The notes under the pieces: model-generated
The model's database searches: none
What the model saw: only the letters and a program-made list of their open reading frames with translations
Told to the model about the DNA's origin: nothing
Shown: piece after piece, positions 18,735 to 27,622 of the stretch
How the letters are laid out: each line of letters starts with the position of its first letter
Numbering within the stretch: the first letter of the stretch is position 1
Source of the DNA: Chryseobacterium sp. MA9
GTDB taxonomy: Bacteria > Bacteroidota > Bacteroidia > Flavobacteriales > Weeksellaceae
Assembly: GCF_024399315.1 (NCBI RefSeq)
Contig: NZ_CP075170.1
Coordinates: forward strand, 1,860,001-1,924,000
Reading direction: 5' to 3'
Length of the DNA: 64,000 nucleotides
Position numbers and translations under genes: made by a program

Positions 18735-20018
18735 ATGAATCAACCTATAAAAAGAAGATTGCTATTTGGTGAACGTATGTTATTAGGGGACGGAACAGAA
18801 CCTTTTAACGCGGTCATTCCGTTCAGACTGAGAGGTACCTTTACATTAAAAGATATCCAGCAGGCCCTGGCTAAAATTCAAAATAAACACCCATGGCTGA
18901 GAGCATTGATCAGTCATGATGAAAAAAATATCCCGTGGTTCAATGTTCCTGAAAAACCCACTTCTATTCCTGTAAGAATCATCACCAGACAAAGTGAAGA
19001 TCAATGGCAGGAAGAATCCAGGAGAGAATGGAATACCAATTTTAATTACGAAAAATTACCCCTGATCCGGTTTATCTGGATCAAAGGGGAAGACGTTTCT
19101 GATATGCTTTTTGCGTTCCATCACTGTCTGTGTGATGGTGGCTCTGCAATGGCCTTCTTAAAAGAGTTTCTCATCGTTCTGGACAATCCGGCTGCCGATA
19201 TCGGGATAGAAAATCCAATATTGGGAATCCAGGATGTAGTTCCGGCAAATATTCTGAACAGCCGCAGACAGAAACTGAAAGCAAAATTTATCGGAAGACT
19301 GGCAGCTACTGCCATCAAATGGATTCCTGTAGGTAAAAAAGCTGTTGAAAGACAGAATGACTATCTGATCAACTGGAAACTGGATGAAACGGTAAGCAAA
19401 GGATTAATCACTTACTGCAAATCCCAGGAAGTGACCGTCAATACATTTTTGAGTGCAGCGGTATTGCAGGCATTTAAAAAAGTGAGAGGCGAAAAATCCT
19501 TCAACAAGGTTTCCTGTCCGGTAGATATCAGACGTTTTGCCAAGCAGATCACAGAAGATCATATTTTCGCTTTCGGGCTGATGATCGTGGTGTCTGCTGA
19601 TGAAAAGCTAAGCTTTACAGATAACCTCCGTGCGATGCAGAAATCTGTTGAACACAAAACCTCAAAGCTGAATCCTTACCTCACTATGATGGTCATGGAA
19701 TCCGGACATGATGCGCTTAAGAATTTCACCAAGCTGCTAAAGAACGGAAAGTCCTCCAACGACTGTATGTTTTCCAATCTGGGACGTATTCAGATCCCTC
19801 ATGAGTATAAAGAGTTTACGGTAGAAACCATCCTCAGCCCGTCAGTCATTGGTCCGTTAGGAAATACCACTACCCTGGTAGTCTCCACCTACCGTGGCAA
19901 GATGGATTTTTCATTCATGGGAAGCGAAGGATATTTACCTTACACTGATGCTATGGCAGTCCGTGATGAGGTGATGCAGACGATACATTCACAATTAAAA
20001 CAAACAGCAGTATCATGA
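18735..20018 (+). CDS. Condensation/PapA-like acyltransferase 1
   Basis: A 427-aa protein with the HHxxxDG active-site motif (His129, His130, Asp134, Gly135 in HHCLCDGG), as in condensation domains, PapA and WS/DGAT-type acyltransferases. The N-terminal half carries the usual first chloramphenicol-acetyltransferase-like lobe with KIQNKHPWLRA. It lies 3 bp after the glycosyltransferase and overlaps the next gene by 4 bp (ATGA). By analogy with mycobacterial Pap proteins it may esterify the glycolipid with an acyl chain from the PKS or from acyl-CoA/ACP. A free-standing NRPS-like amide-forming role is the alternative. Confidence 0.82.
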   Translation: MNQPIKRRLLFGERMLLGDGTEPFNAVIPFRLRGTFTLKDIQQALAKIQNKHPWLRALISHDEKNIPWFNVPEKPTSIPVRIITRQSEDQWQEESRREWNTNFNYEKLPLIRFIWIKGEDVSDMLFAFHHCLCDGGSAMAFLKEFLIVLDNPAADIGIENPILGIQDVVPANILNSRRQKLKAKFIGRLAATAIKWIPVGKKAVERQNDYLINWKLDETVSKGLITYCKSQEVTVNTFLSAAVLQAFKKVRGEKSFNKVSCPVDIRRFAKQITEDHIFAFGLMIVVSADEKLSFTDNLRAMQKSVEHKTSKLNPYLTMMVMESGHDALKNFTKLLKNGKSSNDCMFSNLGRIQIPHEYKEFTVETILSPSVIGPLGNTTTLVVSTYRGKMDFSFMGSEGYLPYTDAMAVRDEVMQTIHSQLKQTAVS

Positions 20019-21268
20019 TCAAAAGACCTTTAATGATGGTGGAAAGGATCATGTATGTAGATCCGGAAACGCCTTTAAACTGTATTTATACGGCAAAAAT
20101 AAACGGACAGGTTTCTGAGAGCAGTTTTAAAACTGCCTTAATCAAAATCCAGCAGAAGCACCCTATACTGAGAGTCAATATTGATCATAACAGGGGACGT
20201 TATCCTTTTTTTATGGGACAAAAGGATATTGAGCCTATTCCGCTTCGCATTGTAGAAAGAAAAACAGACGAAGACTGGATCAAAGAATCCGAAAAAGGAT
20301 GGTTTCAGCTTTTTGAAACTCCCAAAAAACCACTGGCCGAAGTGGTCTGGGTAAAAGGACAGGATACTTCCGAAATTCTTTGGATCATGCCTCACTGCAT
20401 TTCAGATGGGACAACCGGAGTAACTTTAATGCGTGAGCTTCTTAGCTTGCTGGACAATCCCCATTCCCCGCTCATTCCTTATGTTGCCTTTGAATCTGTA
20501 GATGATTTTCTGCCTTCGGATTTTAATACAGGAATAAAAAAATACAAGGCCGGCCTTTATCTGCTGTTCGCCAGAATATTCTTTTCTATCCAGCGAAAAA
20601 GCAAAAAGAGAAACCTTGGAAAAAACTACGCCATTCACTGGAAAATGACTCCAGAGGACACAAAACTGATCACAGAAAAATGTAAAGCCAACGGAATCTC
20701 CGTTCATGCTTTGCTGTGTTCTTCCGTGATGCAGGCCTTCCGTGATATTCAGGGAGACCGTGCCAAAGGGAAGGTCATCAGTCCTGTAGATGTACGTCAT
20801 TTTATCCCGGAAATAAAAGAAGATCATTTATTTGCTTTCGCACCAACCGTAGAACTGTCCCTGAAAAAAGACAGCAGGGATGTTCTGAGCAATGCCAAGC
20901 AGATCAAAAGAGACCTTCTTGAGAAAATTGATAAGCTGGAAGCCCGTGAACTCCTGTGGATGGGAGAACATATGCACCCTATCGTAGAACGTATGATCCG
21001 TATGCTGAGATCCAGCGAGGGCGGGCATGATGTAACCTTATCCAATATGGGAAAGGTGAATATCCCGAATGATTACACCAATTTCAACCTGGAAACGGTG
21101 TTCAGTCCTACCGTGGCTTTCCCATGGCTGAACTCGAATACTTTAGTCGCCAGTACGTACAACCAGCAGATGGACTTCACCTTCATGTCCAATGAAAATT
21201 TCCTTCCCAAAGAGGAAGCCCATAAGATAAAAGATAAAGCCATTGAGCTATTGACCACCTCTCTATGA
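20015..21268 (+). CDS. Condensation/PapA-like acyltransferase 2
   Basis: A 417-aa paralogue of the preceding protein. It has the same KIQQKHPILRV start block and a PHCISDGT motif in place of HHxxxDG. The second, catalytic His (His127) and Asp131 are kept, while the first His is Pro126. The second lobe keeps SPVDVRHF and the C-terminal NMGKVNIP block. Two such enzymes suggest two acyl groups or two different donors. Overlaps of 4 bp with both neighbours show tight coupling. The Pro substitution may alter but need not abolish activity. Confidence 0.82.
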   Translation: MIKRPLMMVERIMYVDPETPLNCIYTAKINGQVSESSFKTALIKIQQKHPILRVNIDHNRGRYPFFMGQKDIEPIPLRIVERKTDEDWIKESEKGWFQLFETPKKPLAEVVWVKGQDTSEILWIMPHCISDGTTGVTLMRELLSLLDNPHSPLIPYVAFESVDDFLPSDFNTGIKKYKAGLYLLFARIFFSIQRKSKKRNLGKNYAIHWKMTPEDTKLITEKCKANGISVHALLCSSVMQAFRDIQGDRAKGKVISPVDVRHFIPEIKEDHLFAFAPTVELSLKKDSRDVLSNAKQIKRDLLEKIDKLEARELLWMGEHMHPIVERMIRMLRSSEGGHDVTLSNMGKVNIPNDYTNFNLETVFSPTVAFPWLNSNTLVASTYNQQMDFTFMSNENFLPKEEAHKIKDKAIELLTTSL

Positions 21269-21816
21269 AATTTAAAATAAAGCCGCCAAAGCCAAAACCT
21301 ATAAAAAAAACCACCCTCAGACGCTTTCTCATTAAGCGTACAATTTACTATGTCCTCCCGAATGTATTTTTTAATTTCATCATCGCGTATGCCAGCTTCA
21401 AAGAGTTAGGCTACACGCATTTTTTCTCAGGAACCCAAAACCTGGCCCGTCTTACCCTACCAATGGCTATCTTCCTTCCGGTAGTCCTTACCATTGATAT
21501 CATCAAAAGAGTAACCGATGCCGCCAGCCAGGAAGCCATAGAATTTACGGTAGATGAACAGTTGAATATTAAAAAGTTAATGACCAGGCTAAGTATATTA
21601 CATGGTTTGATTACAGGATCATTGGTATTATCCCTACTCTTTATAGGACAATATAATTTCTCAAAAGATTATAAGCTGGATGCTACGGCAATGGCTGTGG
21701 TCGTGGGTGTGCTGGCTGGGATTTTGTCTGTGGTGTTTGTGTATCTTCCAGTGTGGAGATTGAGGAGGTGGATGTGTAGGAGGACAGCTACAACTGTTGT
21801 AGAAATAAATCCATAA
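21265..21816 (+). CDS. Small integral membrane protein of the PKS-glycolipid operon
   Basis: 183 aa with a Lys/Pro-rich N-terminus, then four predicted membrane segments (about residues 28-48, 60-80, 110-130 and 140-162). No enzyme motif was recognised. It overlaps the upstream acyltransferase by 4 bp and is the last gene before a terminator. It could help move or anchor the product at the inner membrane; that is inferred only from position. Confidence 0.75.
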   Translation: MKFKIKPPKPKPIKKTTLRRFLIKRTIYYVLPNVFFNFIIAYASFKELGYTHFFSGTQNLARLTLPMAIFLPVVLTIDIIKRVTDAASQEAIEFTVDEQLNIKKLMTRLSILHGLITGSLVLSLLFIGQYNFSKDYKLDATAMAVVVGVLAGILSVVFVYLPVWRLRRWMCRRTATTVVEINP

Positions 21817-21817
21817 A

Positions 21818-21848
21818 ACCCCTTTATTAATATTAAAGGGGTCCTGTT
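21818..21848 (+). terminator. Terminator of the PKS-glycolipid operon
   Basis: A 9-bp stem ACCCCTTTA / TAAAGGGGT (21818-21826 with 21834-21842), loop 7 nt, followed by a short T-containing tail. Confidence 0.65.
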
Positions 21849-21909
21849 TTATTAATATACTATAACTTATAGATATATAAAGGTTTCCCGTTTGTTTAGT
21901 CCCACAATT

Positions 21910-21942
21910 TTGTCTAAATTAATACCCTCTTATTTTAGACAA
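21910..21942. repeat. Inverted repeat upstream of the R-M gene, related to the inversion site
   Basis: TTGTCTAAA (21910-21918) and TTTAGACAA (21934-21942) are inverted copies seven bases before the R-M start codon. The right arm includes TTATTTTAGACA (21930-21941), the same 12-mer found at the inversion sites inside the gene and before the recombinase. It may be a recombinase binding site or an operator. Confidence 0.55.
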
Positions 21943-21948
21943 TAACAC

Positions 21949-24900
21949 ATGAAAATTAATAAACTCGAACCTCAGAAAGCATTAAACCCTGCATATAAAA
22001 AATTTAAACCTTTAAGAGCAGATATTGATGATTTTTCAGTGAAACTTCAAGAATGCATCAATGCTATCAATTTAGTTGACAGTAGAAATGAGAGTGAAGA
22101 ACATTTAAAATCTCCAATATCAAAATTTCTTTCATCTACGTTCTATTCTGAAAATGAAATCAATACAAAGGAAAGAATTGATCTGGCAATATACTTGGGT
22201 AAAGACGCAACTTCTGATGTAGGAGTTTTAATAGAAGCAAAAAAGCCAAGTAACAGAGCTGAATTCCCGACTGAAAAACAGCTTAATAAAAAGGCTTTTC
22301 AGGAAATGCTGTTGTATTATCTCAGAGAAAGAGTTGATTATAAAAACAACAATATTAAGCACCTTATTATAACCAATGGCTTTGAATGGTTCTTTTTCAA
22401 TGCAAGTGATTTCTACAACTTATTTTATAAAAACAGTGAATTAATTAAGGAATATAAAGCATTTAGAGATGGTTTAAAAGACACCATAAAAAATGAACTA
22501 TTCTATAATGAAATCGCAAAGAAATATATAGAACAAGTAGAAGATACTCTTCCATTTGTATATCTTGATTTTAGAAATAAAGAAGTTTCAAAATTTAAAG
22601 ATAAAGAGCTTGTTAATATTTACAAGTTATTCTCTGATGTTCATTTACTTGGAAAAAGCTTTGGTAATGATAGTAATCAACTTAATAAAGCCTTCTATAA
22701 TGAACTTCTTCATATCATAGGACTTGAAGAAGTAAAAGAGAGTGGTAAAAAAATTATCCAAAGAAAAAAGAATAAAGAAGCAGATTATGGCCCATTATTA
22801 GAGAATACAATTTTTACCCTTGAAGACAAAGATTATCTTATCAAGGTTAAAAATATCCCTAATACTGAAGAAAAATCGTTTACCGTTGGGTTAGAACTTT
22901 GTCTGACATGGGTTAACAGAATTCTTTTCTTAAAATTACTGGAATCTCAATTGAGAAGTTACAATAATGATTCTCCAGAATATAAATTTTTAAATTCAGA
23001 ATTCATTCCTGGTTTTGATGCTCTGAATGAAATGTTTTTCTCAGCATTAGCAAAGCCAATACAAGAACGTCACCAACGATATGCAGAAAAATTTAAATAT
23101 ATTCCTTATCTAAACAGTAGTTTATTTGAGAAGAGTGAGCTAGAAGATCTTACCTTTGATATAACAGCATTGATGGATGAGGAAATGGAAGTTTTTTCAT
23201 CTACAGTCTTAAAAAATGCCAGTGGCAAAAAACAAACAGGAAAACTTAATACTCTAGAATATCTGTTCAAATTTTTAGATGCTTATGACTTTTCTGCGGA
23301 TGCGTCTGTTGAAATTAATGATAAGCAACAAAATAAAACATTAATTAATGCTTCTGTTCTGGGATTGATTTTTGAAAAAATTAATGGTTACAAAGATGGA
23401 TCTTTCTACACTCCCGGTACAATTACCATGTTTATGTGTAGAGAAACACTAAGAAAATCTGTTGTTCAAAAATTTAAAGAAGAGATTATTCAAACCGTTG
23501 AAACATTTGAAGATGTTATCGATTATTGTAATACTTTTTTCAAGAAAGAAGATCGTAAGAAATTCAATGAAGTAGTTAACTCTATCAGGATTTGTGATCC
23601 TGCGGTAGGCTCAGGGCATTTCCTCGTTTCTGCTCTTAATGAAATGATTGTCATTAAAAGCGAATTAGGAATTTTAGGAGACGATGATGGAAAAAAACTA
23701 CCATGCACAATCGAAATTGATAATGATGAAATTTATGTTTCTGATGCTGAGGGAGAGTTATTCAGCTATAACCGTAAAGATCCACAAAGCTTAAAAATTC
23801 AAAAGGCAATTTTTCATGAAAAGGAAACCCTTATTGAAAACTGTTTATTTGGTGTAGATATTAATCCTAATTCAGTAAATATCTGCAGACTGAGACTCTG
23901 GATCGAGCTCCTTAAAAATGCTTACTATACAGATGAAGGAGAACTGCAAACCCTTCCTAATATTGACATTAATATTAAATGCGGAAACTCACTCATCAGC
24001 AAGTTTACATTGAATGACAGTTTAAAGAGTGCTTTCAAAAGCAAGGAAATTGCATTCTCCGTTGAAGATTACAAACAAGCTGTAAAAGACTATAAGACAA
24101 CCAACTCCAAGACTAAAAAGAGAGAGATTGAAGATATTATCAGTACCATCAAAAACAATCTCAAATCCAGTCTCGACAATAAGGAAAAAGAAAAAGTTTC
24201 TAAAGCATTAGGTGAATACCAAAATGAAGAACAAAGACAAAACAACTTAATTGCTTTTGGAGAAACCATTAAAAAAGCAGAGAAAGATAAACTCAAAAAA
24301 CTCAAACTAAAGGCTGAACAAGCTAAAAAACAAAAAGAAGAAATTCTCAACAATGTTATTTATCGCAATGCTTTTGAATGGCGTTTTGAATTTCCAGAAG
24401 TACTGGATAATGATGGAAACTTCACTGGTTTTGATGTCATTATCGGGAATCCTCCGTACATTCAATTACAGAAAATGGGAGTTGCAAGTGATGCATTACA
24501 AACATTAGGTTATGAAACTTTTGCCAGAACGGGAGATATTTACAGCTTGTTTTATGAGCTAGGATATAATGTCTTAAAAGAAAAAGGACTTCTAACATTT
24601 ATCACTTCTAACAAATGGATGCGTGCAGCTTATGGAGAAAGTCTAAGAAAATTTTTTGCAGATAAAACAAATCCTGAAATTCTTATAGACTTTGGTGGAA
24701 CTCAAATATTCGATACGGCTACGGTTGACACCAATATTTTAATGTTTTCAAGGGATAAAAATAGACAACAAACTTTAGCTTGTATTGTAAAAGAAAAGGA
24801 GTTAAAAAATTTGAGCGATTATTTTAGACAGTTTGCTGTTCTTACAGATTTTAGTTCTTCAGAAAGCTGGGTTGTTTTATCATCGATTGAAAAAGAAATT

Positions 24901-25689
24901 AAAAGAAAAATAGAGACAATTGGTACACCACTAAAAGATTGGGACATTAATATCTATCGTGGAGTTTTAACAGGATATAATGAAGCCTATATTATTGATG
25001 GAAGAGAGAAAGCTAGACTTATAAAAGAAGATCCAAAATCTGCTGAAATTATTCGACCTATTTTACGTGGCAGGGATGTCAAAAGATTTGGATATGACTT
25101 TGCAGATTTATGGCTAATTAATACTCATAATGGTATAAAAGAAAAAAATATAAATCCCATAGATATAGAAAATTATCCTGCTATCAAAAAACACTTAGAT
25201 CAATTTTATTCTCAATTAACCAAAAGAAGCGATAAAGGAGTGAGTCCATACAATTTAAGAAACTGTGCTTATATGGAGGATTTTTATAAACAGAAAATAA
25301 TTTGGGGAGAAATTTCAGACTCTCCAAAGTTTTCTATTGAGTTAGAAGGTAAATATATTAATGAGGCTACTACATTTTTAATGGTAGGCGAAAGCCTACT
25401 TTATCTTATTTCTTTTTTAAATTCAAAAATATCCGAATACTTTTTCTCAAAAATTGGAACTACAACAGGTGTTGGTACCGTAAGGTGGAAAAAATTCACA
25501 ATTGAACAACTCTTTGTACCAAAGATTTGTCCTTCATTACAAAAGCAGTTTGAAGATATAACGATTCAGATCATTAATAATACAAAAAATAATAAAGATT
25601 CTTCATCTCTTTTTAAACAAATAAATTCATTGACTTATGAATTATTTGAATTTTCAGATGAAGAAATTGAATTAATAGAAAATAATTAA
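21949..25689 (+). CDS. Type IIG restriction-modification enzyme (fused nuclease, N6-adenine methylase, specificity)
   Basis: A single-chain R-M protein of 1246 aa, Eco57I/MmeI-like. The N-terminal PD-(D/E)xK nuclease shows Asp78 and Glu96-Ala-Lys98 (VLIEAKKP). The methylase core has SAM motif I DPAVGSGHF (Asp550) and catalytic NPPY (Asn834). A charged coiled-coil-like stretch (about 695-800) precedes the NPPY motif. The C-terminal target-recognition part begins near LSDYFRQ (955-961). That junction is coded by a 19-bp sequence repeated in inverse orientation at 26569-26587, ahead of an alternative copy of the same domain on the minus strand. The enzyme would cut and protect DNA with one specificity per orientation. 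A serine recombinase lies next door. Confidence 0.9.
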   Translation: MKINKLEPQKALNPAYKKFKPLRADIDDFSVKLQECINAINLVDSRNESEEHLKSPISKFLSSTFYSENEINTKERIDLAIYLGKDATSDVGVLIEAKKPSNRAEFPTEKQLNKKAFQEMLLYYLRERVDYKNNNIKHLIITNGFEWFFFNASDFYNLFYKNSELIKEYKAFRDGLKDTIKNELFYNEIAKKYIEQVEDTLPFVYLDFRNKEVSKFKDKELVNIYKLFSDVHLLGKSFGNDSNQLNKAFYNELLHIIGLEEVKESGKKIIQRKKNKEADYGPLLENTIFTLEDKDYLIKVKNIPNTEEKSFTVGLELCLTWVNRILFLKLLESQLRSYNNDSPEYKFLNSEFIPGFDALNEMFFSALAKPIQERHQRYAEKFKYIPYLNSSLFEKSELEDLTFDITALMDEEMEVFSSTVLKNASGKKQTGKLNTLEYLFKFLDAYDFSADASVEINDKQQNKTLINASVLGLIFEKINGYKDGSFYTPGTITMFMCRETLRKSVVQKFKEEIIQTVETFEDVIDYCNTFFKKEDRKKFNEVVNSIRICDPAVGSGHFLVSALNEMIVIKSELGILGDDDGKKLPCTIEIDNDEIYVSDAEGELFSYNRKDPQSLKIQKAIFHEKETLIENCLFGVDINPNSVNICRLRLWIELLKNAYYTDEGELQTLPNIDINIKCGNSLISKFTLNDSLKSAFKSKEIAFSVEDYKQAVKDYKTTNSKTKKREIEDIISTIKNNLKSSLDNKEKEKVSKALGEYQNEEQRQNNLIAFGETIKKAEKDKLKKLKLKAEQAKKQKEEILNNVIYRNAFEWRFEFPEVLDNDGNFTGFDVIIGNPPYIQLQKMGVASDALQTLGYETFARTGDIYSLFYELGYNVLKEKGLLTFITSNKWMRAAYGESLRKFFADKTNPEILIDFGGTQIFDTATVDTNILMFSRDKNRQQTLACIVKEKELKNLSDYFRQFAVLTDFSSSESWVVLSSIEKEIKRKIETIGTPLKDWDINIYRGVLTGYNEAYIIDGREKARLIKEDPKSAEIIRPILRGRDVKRFGYDFADLWLINTHNGIKEKNINPIDIENYPAIKKHLDQFYSQLTKRSDKGVSPYNLRNCAYMEDFYKQKIIWGEISDSPKFSIELEGKYINEATTFLMVGESLLYLISFLNSKISEYFFSKIGTTTGVGTVRWKKFTIEQLFVPKICPSLQKQFEDITIQIINNTKNNKDSSSLFKQINSLTYELFEFSDEEIELIENN
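24812..24830 (+). repeat. Inversion site, left copy (inside R-M gene)
   Basis: TGAGCGATTATTTTAGACA, exactly matched as reverse complement at 26569-26587. It codes for SDYFRQ in frame in both the expressed and the silent copy, so inversion keeps the reading frame. Confidence 0.85.
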
Positions 25690-26588
25690 GATTCTTCTTC
25701 ATAGATAAGCTTTTGAACAAAATTTTCAATTTCATATACTTCTTCTTCGCTAAAGTTATAGAAGCTATAGACCCATTTATCAATTTTTTCCATATTTATT
25801 TCATGTAATAAATCATTTGCTTGATTTAAAGTAGTATGATTTGGTTTTGGTATTGGAATATTTTTAAAGTAATCTGTAAACATTTTAAACCCGGTTTCAT
25901 CAAATGAATATATATAATATCTAAATAGATAACCTAATAACGTAGAATTTAAAATAAGCCAAATGTATTCAATATGTTCACCAATAATAAAGTAACAATC
26001 ATTTCCAAAAAAAAAGTTTTCAGATTCATCGTAAGTAAAACGGGGGAAATTTAATGAATTGCTTTTAGCTATTCGCATTATACCGGGATATATTATTTTC
26101 TGTTTATAAAAATCCTCCCAATAATTTATGCTATCTTGGGTTTCAAACCATTGATTATTAGTTTTTTTTCTTGCTCCCCTATCGCCTGTTTGCTTTAATC
26201 TGTCATATCCGAAACTCATAAGATGCTGTTTTACTGCCGGATAATCATCAATGTTAATTTTCAGACTTGGAAATGTCGTAATTATATATAAATCAGCAAA
26301 TTCATAAGAATATCGTTTAATATCACGCCCTCTTAATAATGGTCGTATGATTTCGGCAGATTTTGGATCTTCTACTATTAATTCTTCCTTCTTTTTTCCA
26401 TCAATAATATAGGCTTCATTATATCCTGTTTTAACTCCGTAGTTAATACTAATATTCCAATCTTTTAGTGGTGTACCAATTGCTTCAATTTTAGTTTTTA
26501 TAGCTTGTTCAATATCACATAAAATCACCCAACTTTCAGTACTTAAAAAAGTGGTATTTACTCCATTTTGTCTAAAATAATCGCTCAT
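25686..26588 (-). pseudogene. Silent alternative specificity (TRD) cassette of the type IIG enzyme
   Basis: 300 aa homologous to the C-terminal part of the R-M enzyme. Both share SDYFRQ, TPLKDW, TGYNEAYIIDG, EDPKSAEIIRP and LRGRD, but they diverge strongly in the middle, where DNA recognition would lie. It starts with ATG just inside the inverted repeat and ends 4 bp into the R-M stop region, tail to tail. There is no methylase or nuclease part, so alone it is not an R-M enzyme. Recombination across the 19-bp repeats would join it to the active N-terminus and store the present TRD in its place. It is best read as a silent cassette rather than a broken gene. Confidence 0.85.
26569..26587 (-). 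repeat. Inversion site, right copy (start of silent TRD cassette)
   Basis: Reverse complement of 24812-24830, 19 of 19 bases. The segment between the two copies (24831-26568, 1738 bp) is the predicted invertible DNA. Confidence 0.85.
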
Positions 26589-26614
26589 TTCCTTGCTATT
26601 ATTATTGCATAGAA

Positions 26615-26626
26615 TTATTTTAGACA
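26615..26626 (+). repeat. Additional copy of the inversion-site core
   Basis: TTATTTTAGACA, the 3' part of the 19-bp site, in direct orientation relative to 24819-24830. It lies 54 bp before the recombinase start and 34 bp from the inverted copy at 26569-26580. It is a possible accessory binding site or part of the recombinase promoter region. Confidence 0.5.
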
Positions 26627-26679
26627 GTATAGGTATAAATTAAATCAAAATAGCATAATAATTTTTAACAACAAATACA

Positions 26680-27282
26680 ATGATTTACGGATACATCAGA
26701 GTAAGTACAGACAAACAGACAGTAGAGAACCAACGTTTTGAGATCAATCAATTTTGTCAACATCAAGAAACTATAGTAGACAAATGGATTGAAGAAACCA
26801 TCTCTGGTGCAAAAAATGTGGATGACAGAAAGCTTGGTAAGCTCTTAAAAAAGATGAAGAAAGGAGATATACTGATTTGCTCTGAGCTTTCCAGATTGGG
26901 AAGAAATTTATTAATGATTATGGGGATTCTTAATGAATGCATGAATCGGGATATACAAGTATGGACAATCAAAGACAATTATCGATTAGGGAGTGATATT
27001 AGCTCAAAGGTATTGGCTTTTGCTTTTGGACTTTCTGCTGAGATCGAAAGAAATTTAATTTCCCAACGAACTAAAGAAGCGTTAGCAAGAAAACGGGCAG
27101 AAGGAGTTATTTTAGGAAGACCTAAAGGAAGTAAATCTTCAAAAACTAAACTTACAGGACATGAAAAGAAAATTCAGGAGTTACTTGATAAAAAAGTATC
27201 ATATTCTGCAATTGGAAGAATCTTAGGTGTACATAGGCTGACTGTAAGTAGCTTTGTAAGCAGGCAAGAGAGCCTCAATTAA
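26680..27282 (+). CDS. Serine recombinase, DNA invertase type (Mpi/Hin-like)
   Basis: 200 aa. It has the resolvase catalytic start YIRVSTDKQ with Ser9, the SELSRLGRN block, the long E helix (AEIERNLISQRTKEAL), GRPKGS, and a C-terminal helix-turn-helix (YSAIGRILGVHRLTVSSF). Length and order match small serine invertases such as Bacteroides Mpi and Hin/Gin. Its position beside a 19-bp inverted repeat and a duplicated TRD makes inversion of the R-M specificity domain its likely job. It is followed by a strong terminator, so it is transcribed alone. Confidence 0.92.
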   Translation: MIYGYIRVSTDKQTVENQRFEINQFCQHQETIVDKWIEETISGAKNVDDRKLGKLLKKMKKGDILICSELSRLGRNLLMIMGILNECMNRDIQVWTIKDNYRLGSDISSKVLAFAFGLSAEIERNLISQRTKEALARKRAEGVILGRPKGSKSSKTKLTGHEKKIQELLDKKVSYSAIGRILGVHRLTVSSFVSRQESLN

Positions 27283-27293
27283 AACTATAACTT

Positions 27294-27324
27294 AAAAGGT
27301 TCAGCACATGCTGAACCTTTTTTA
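27294..27324 (+). terminator. Terminator after the recombinase
   Basis: A 13-bp stem AAAAGGTTCAGCA / TGCTGAACCTTTT with a 2-nt loop and a run of T. Confidence 0.8.
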
Positions 27325-27333
27325 TATCTTAAG

Positions 27334-27411
27334 TTATCTATTCTCAATCAACCTCTCCGTCCTCACCATCATCTCATCCTTCTCCTTTAGCATTCTTTCA
27401 AAAAATTCCAT
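27334..27411 (-). pseudogene. Possible C-terminal remnant of a small HTH regulator
   Basis: A 25-codon frame, MEFFERMLKEKDEMMVRTER then LIENR and stop, with an in-frame stop just upstream. Its Lys/Glu-rich helical tail resembles the ends of small Bacteroidota XRE regulators. It would be a relic, possibly of an R-M controller. The surrounding 27325-27584 contains no convincing gene. Weak evidence. Confidence 0.2.
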
Positions 27412-27584
27412 CTTTTCTTATGCCCTGAAACTGATATCTCTCCTATTTCGTCATTTCTTTTTTTATACGTTCTTTTTTTCTTCAAAAATTCAGAAAAAAC
27501 AAATCCCATTATCCCGTTTTCATTTTCTGATGAACACTGCCTGAAAATCTTACAACACCCTATTTTTCTATGCTTTATGCTTCC

Positions 27585-27592
27585 TATATTTG
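27585..27592 (+). promoter_or_regulatory. Candidate -7 promoter element of the following gene
   Basis: TATATTTG matches TAnnTTTG, 30 bp before the ATG at 27623. No clear TTG is found at the right distance upstream. Confidence 0.35.
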
Positions 27593-27622
27593 ATAACAGT
27601 AACAACTAAAAAACACAAAATT

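Noticed and set aside
25686..26588. The minus-strand TRD ORF as an independent R-M or methylase gene
   Set aside because: It lacks nuclease, SAM and NPPY motifs and aligns only with the C-terminal part of the neighbouring enzyme; the silent-cassette reading explains it better.
26680..27282. The serine recombinase as a transposon resolvase
   Set aside because: No transposase, terminal inverted repeats or target duplication were found around it, while a 19-bp inverted repeat with exchanged domains is adjacent.
27308..27544. 78-codon plus-strand ORF
   Set aside because: It starts inside the recombinase terminator, is made mostly of Phe/Ser/Leu/Ile from T-rich DNA, and has no homology-like features.
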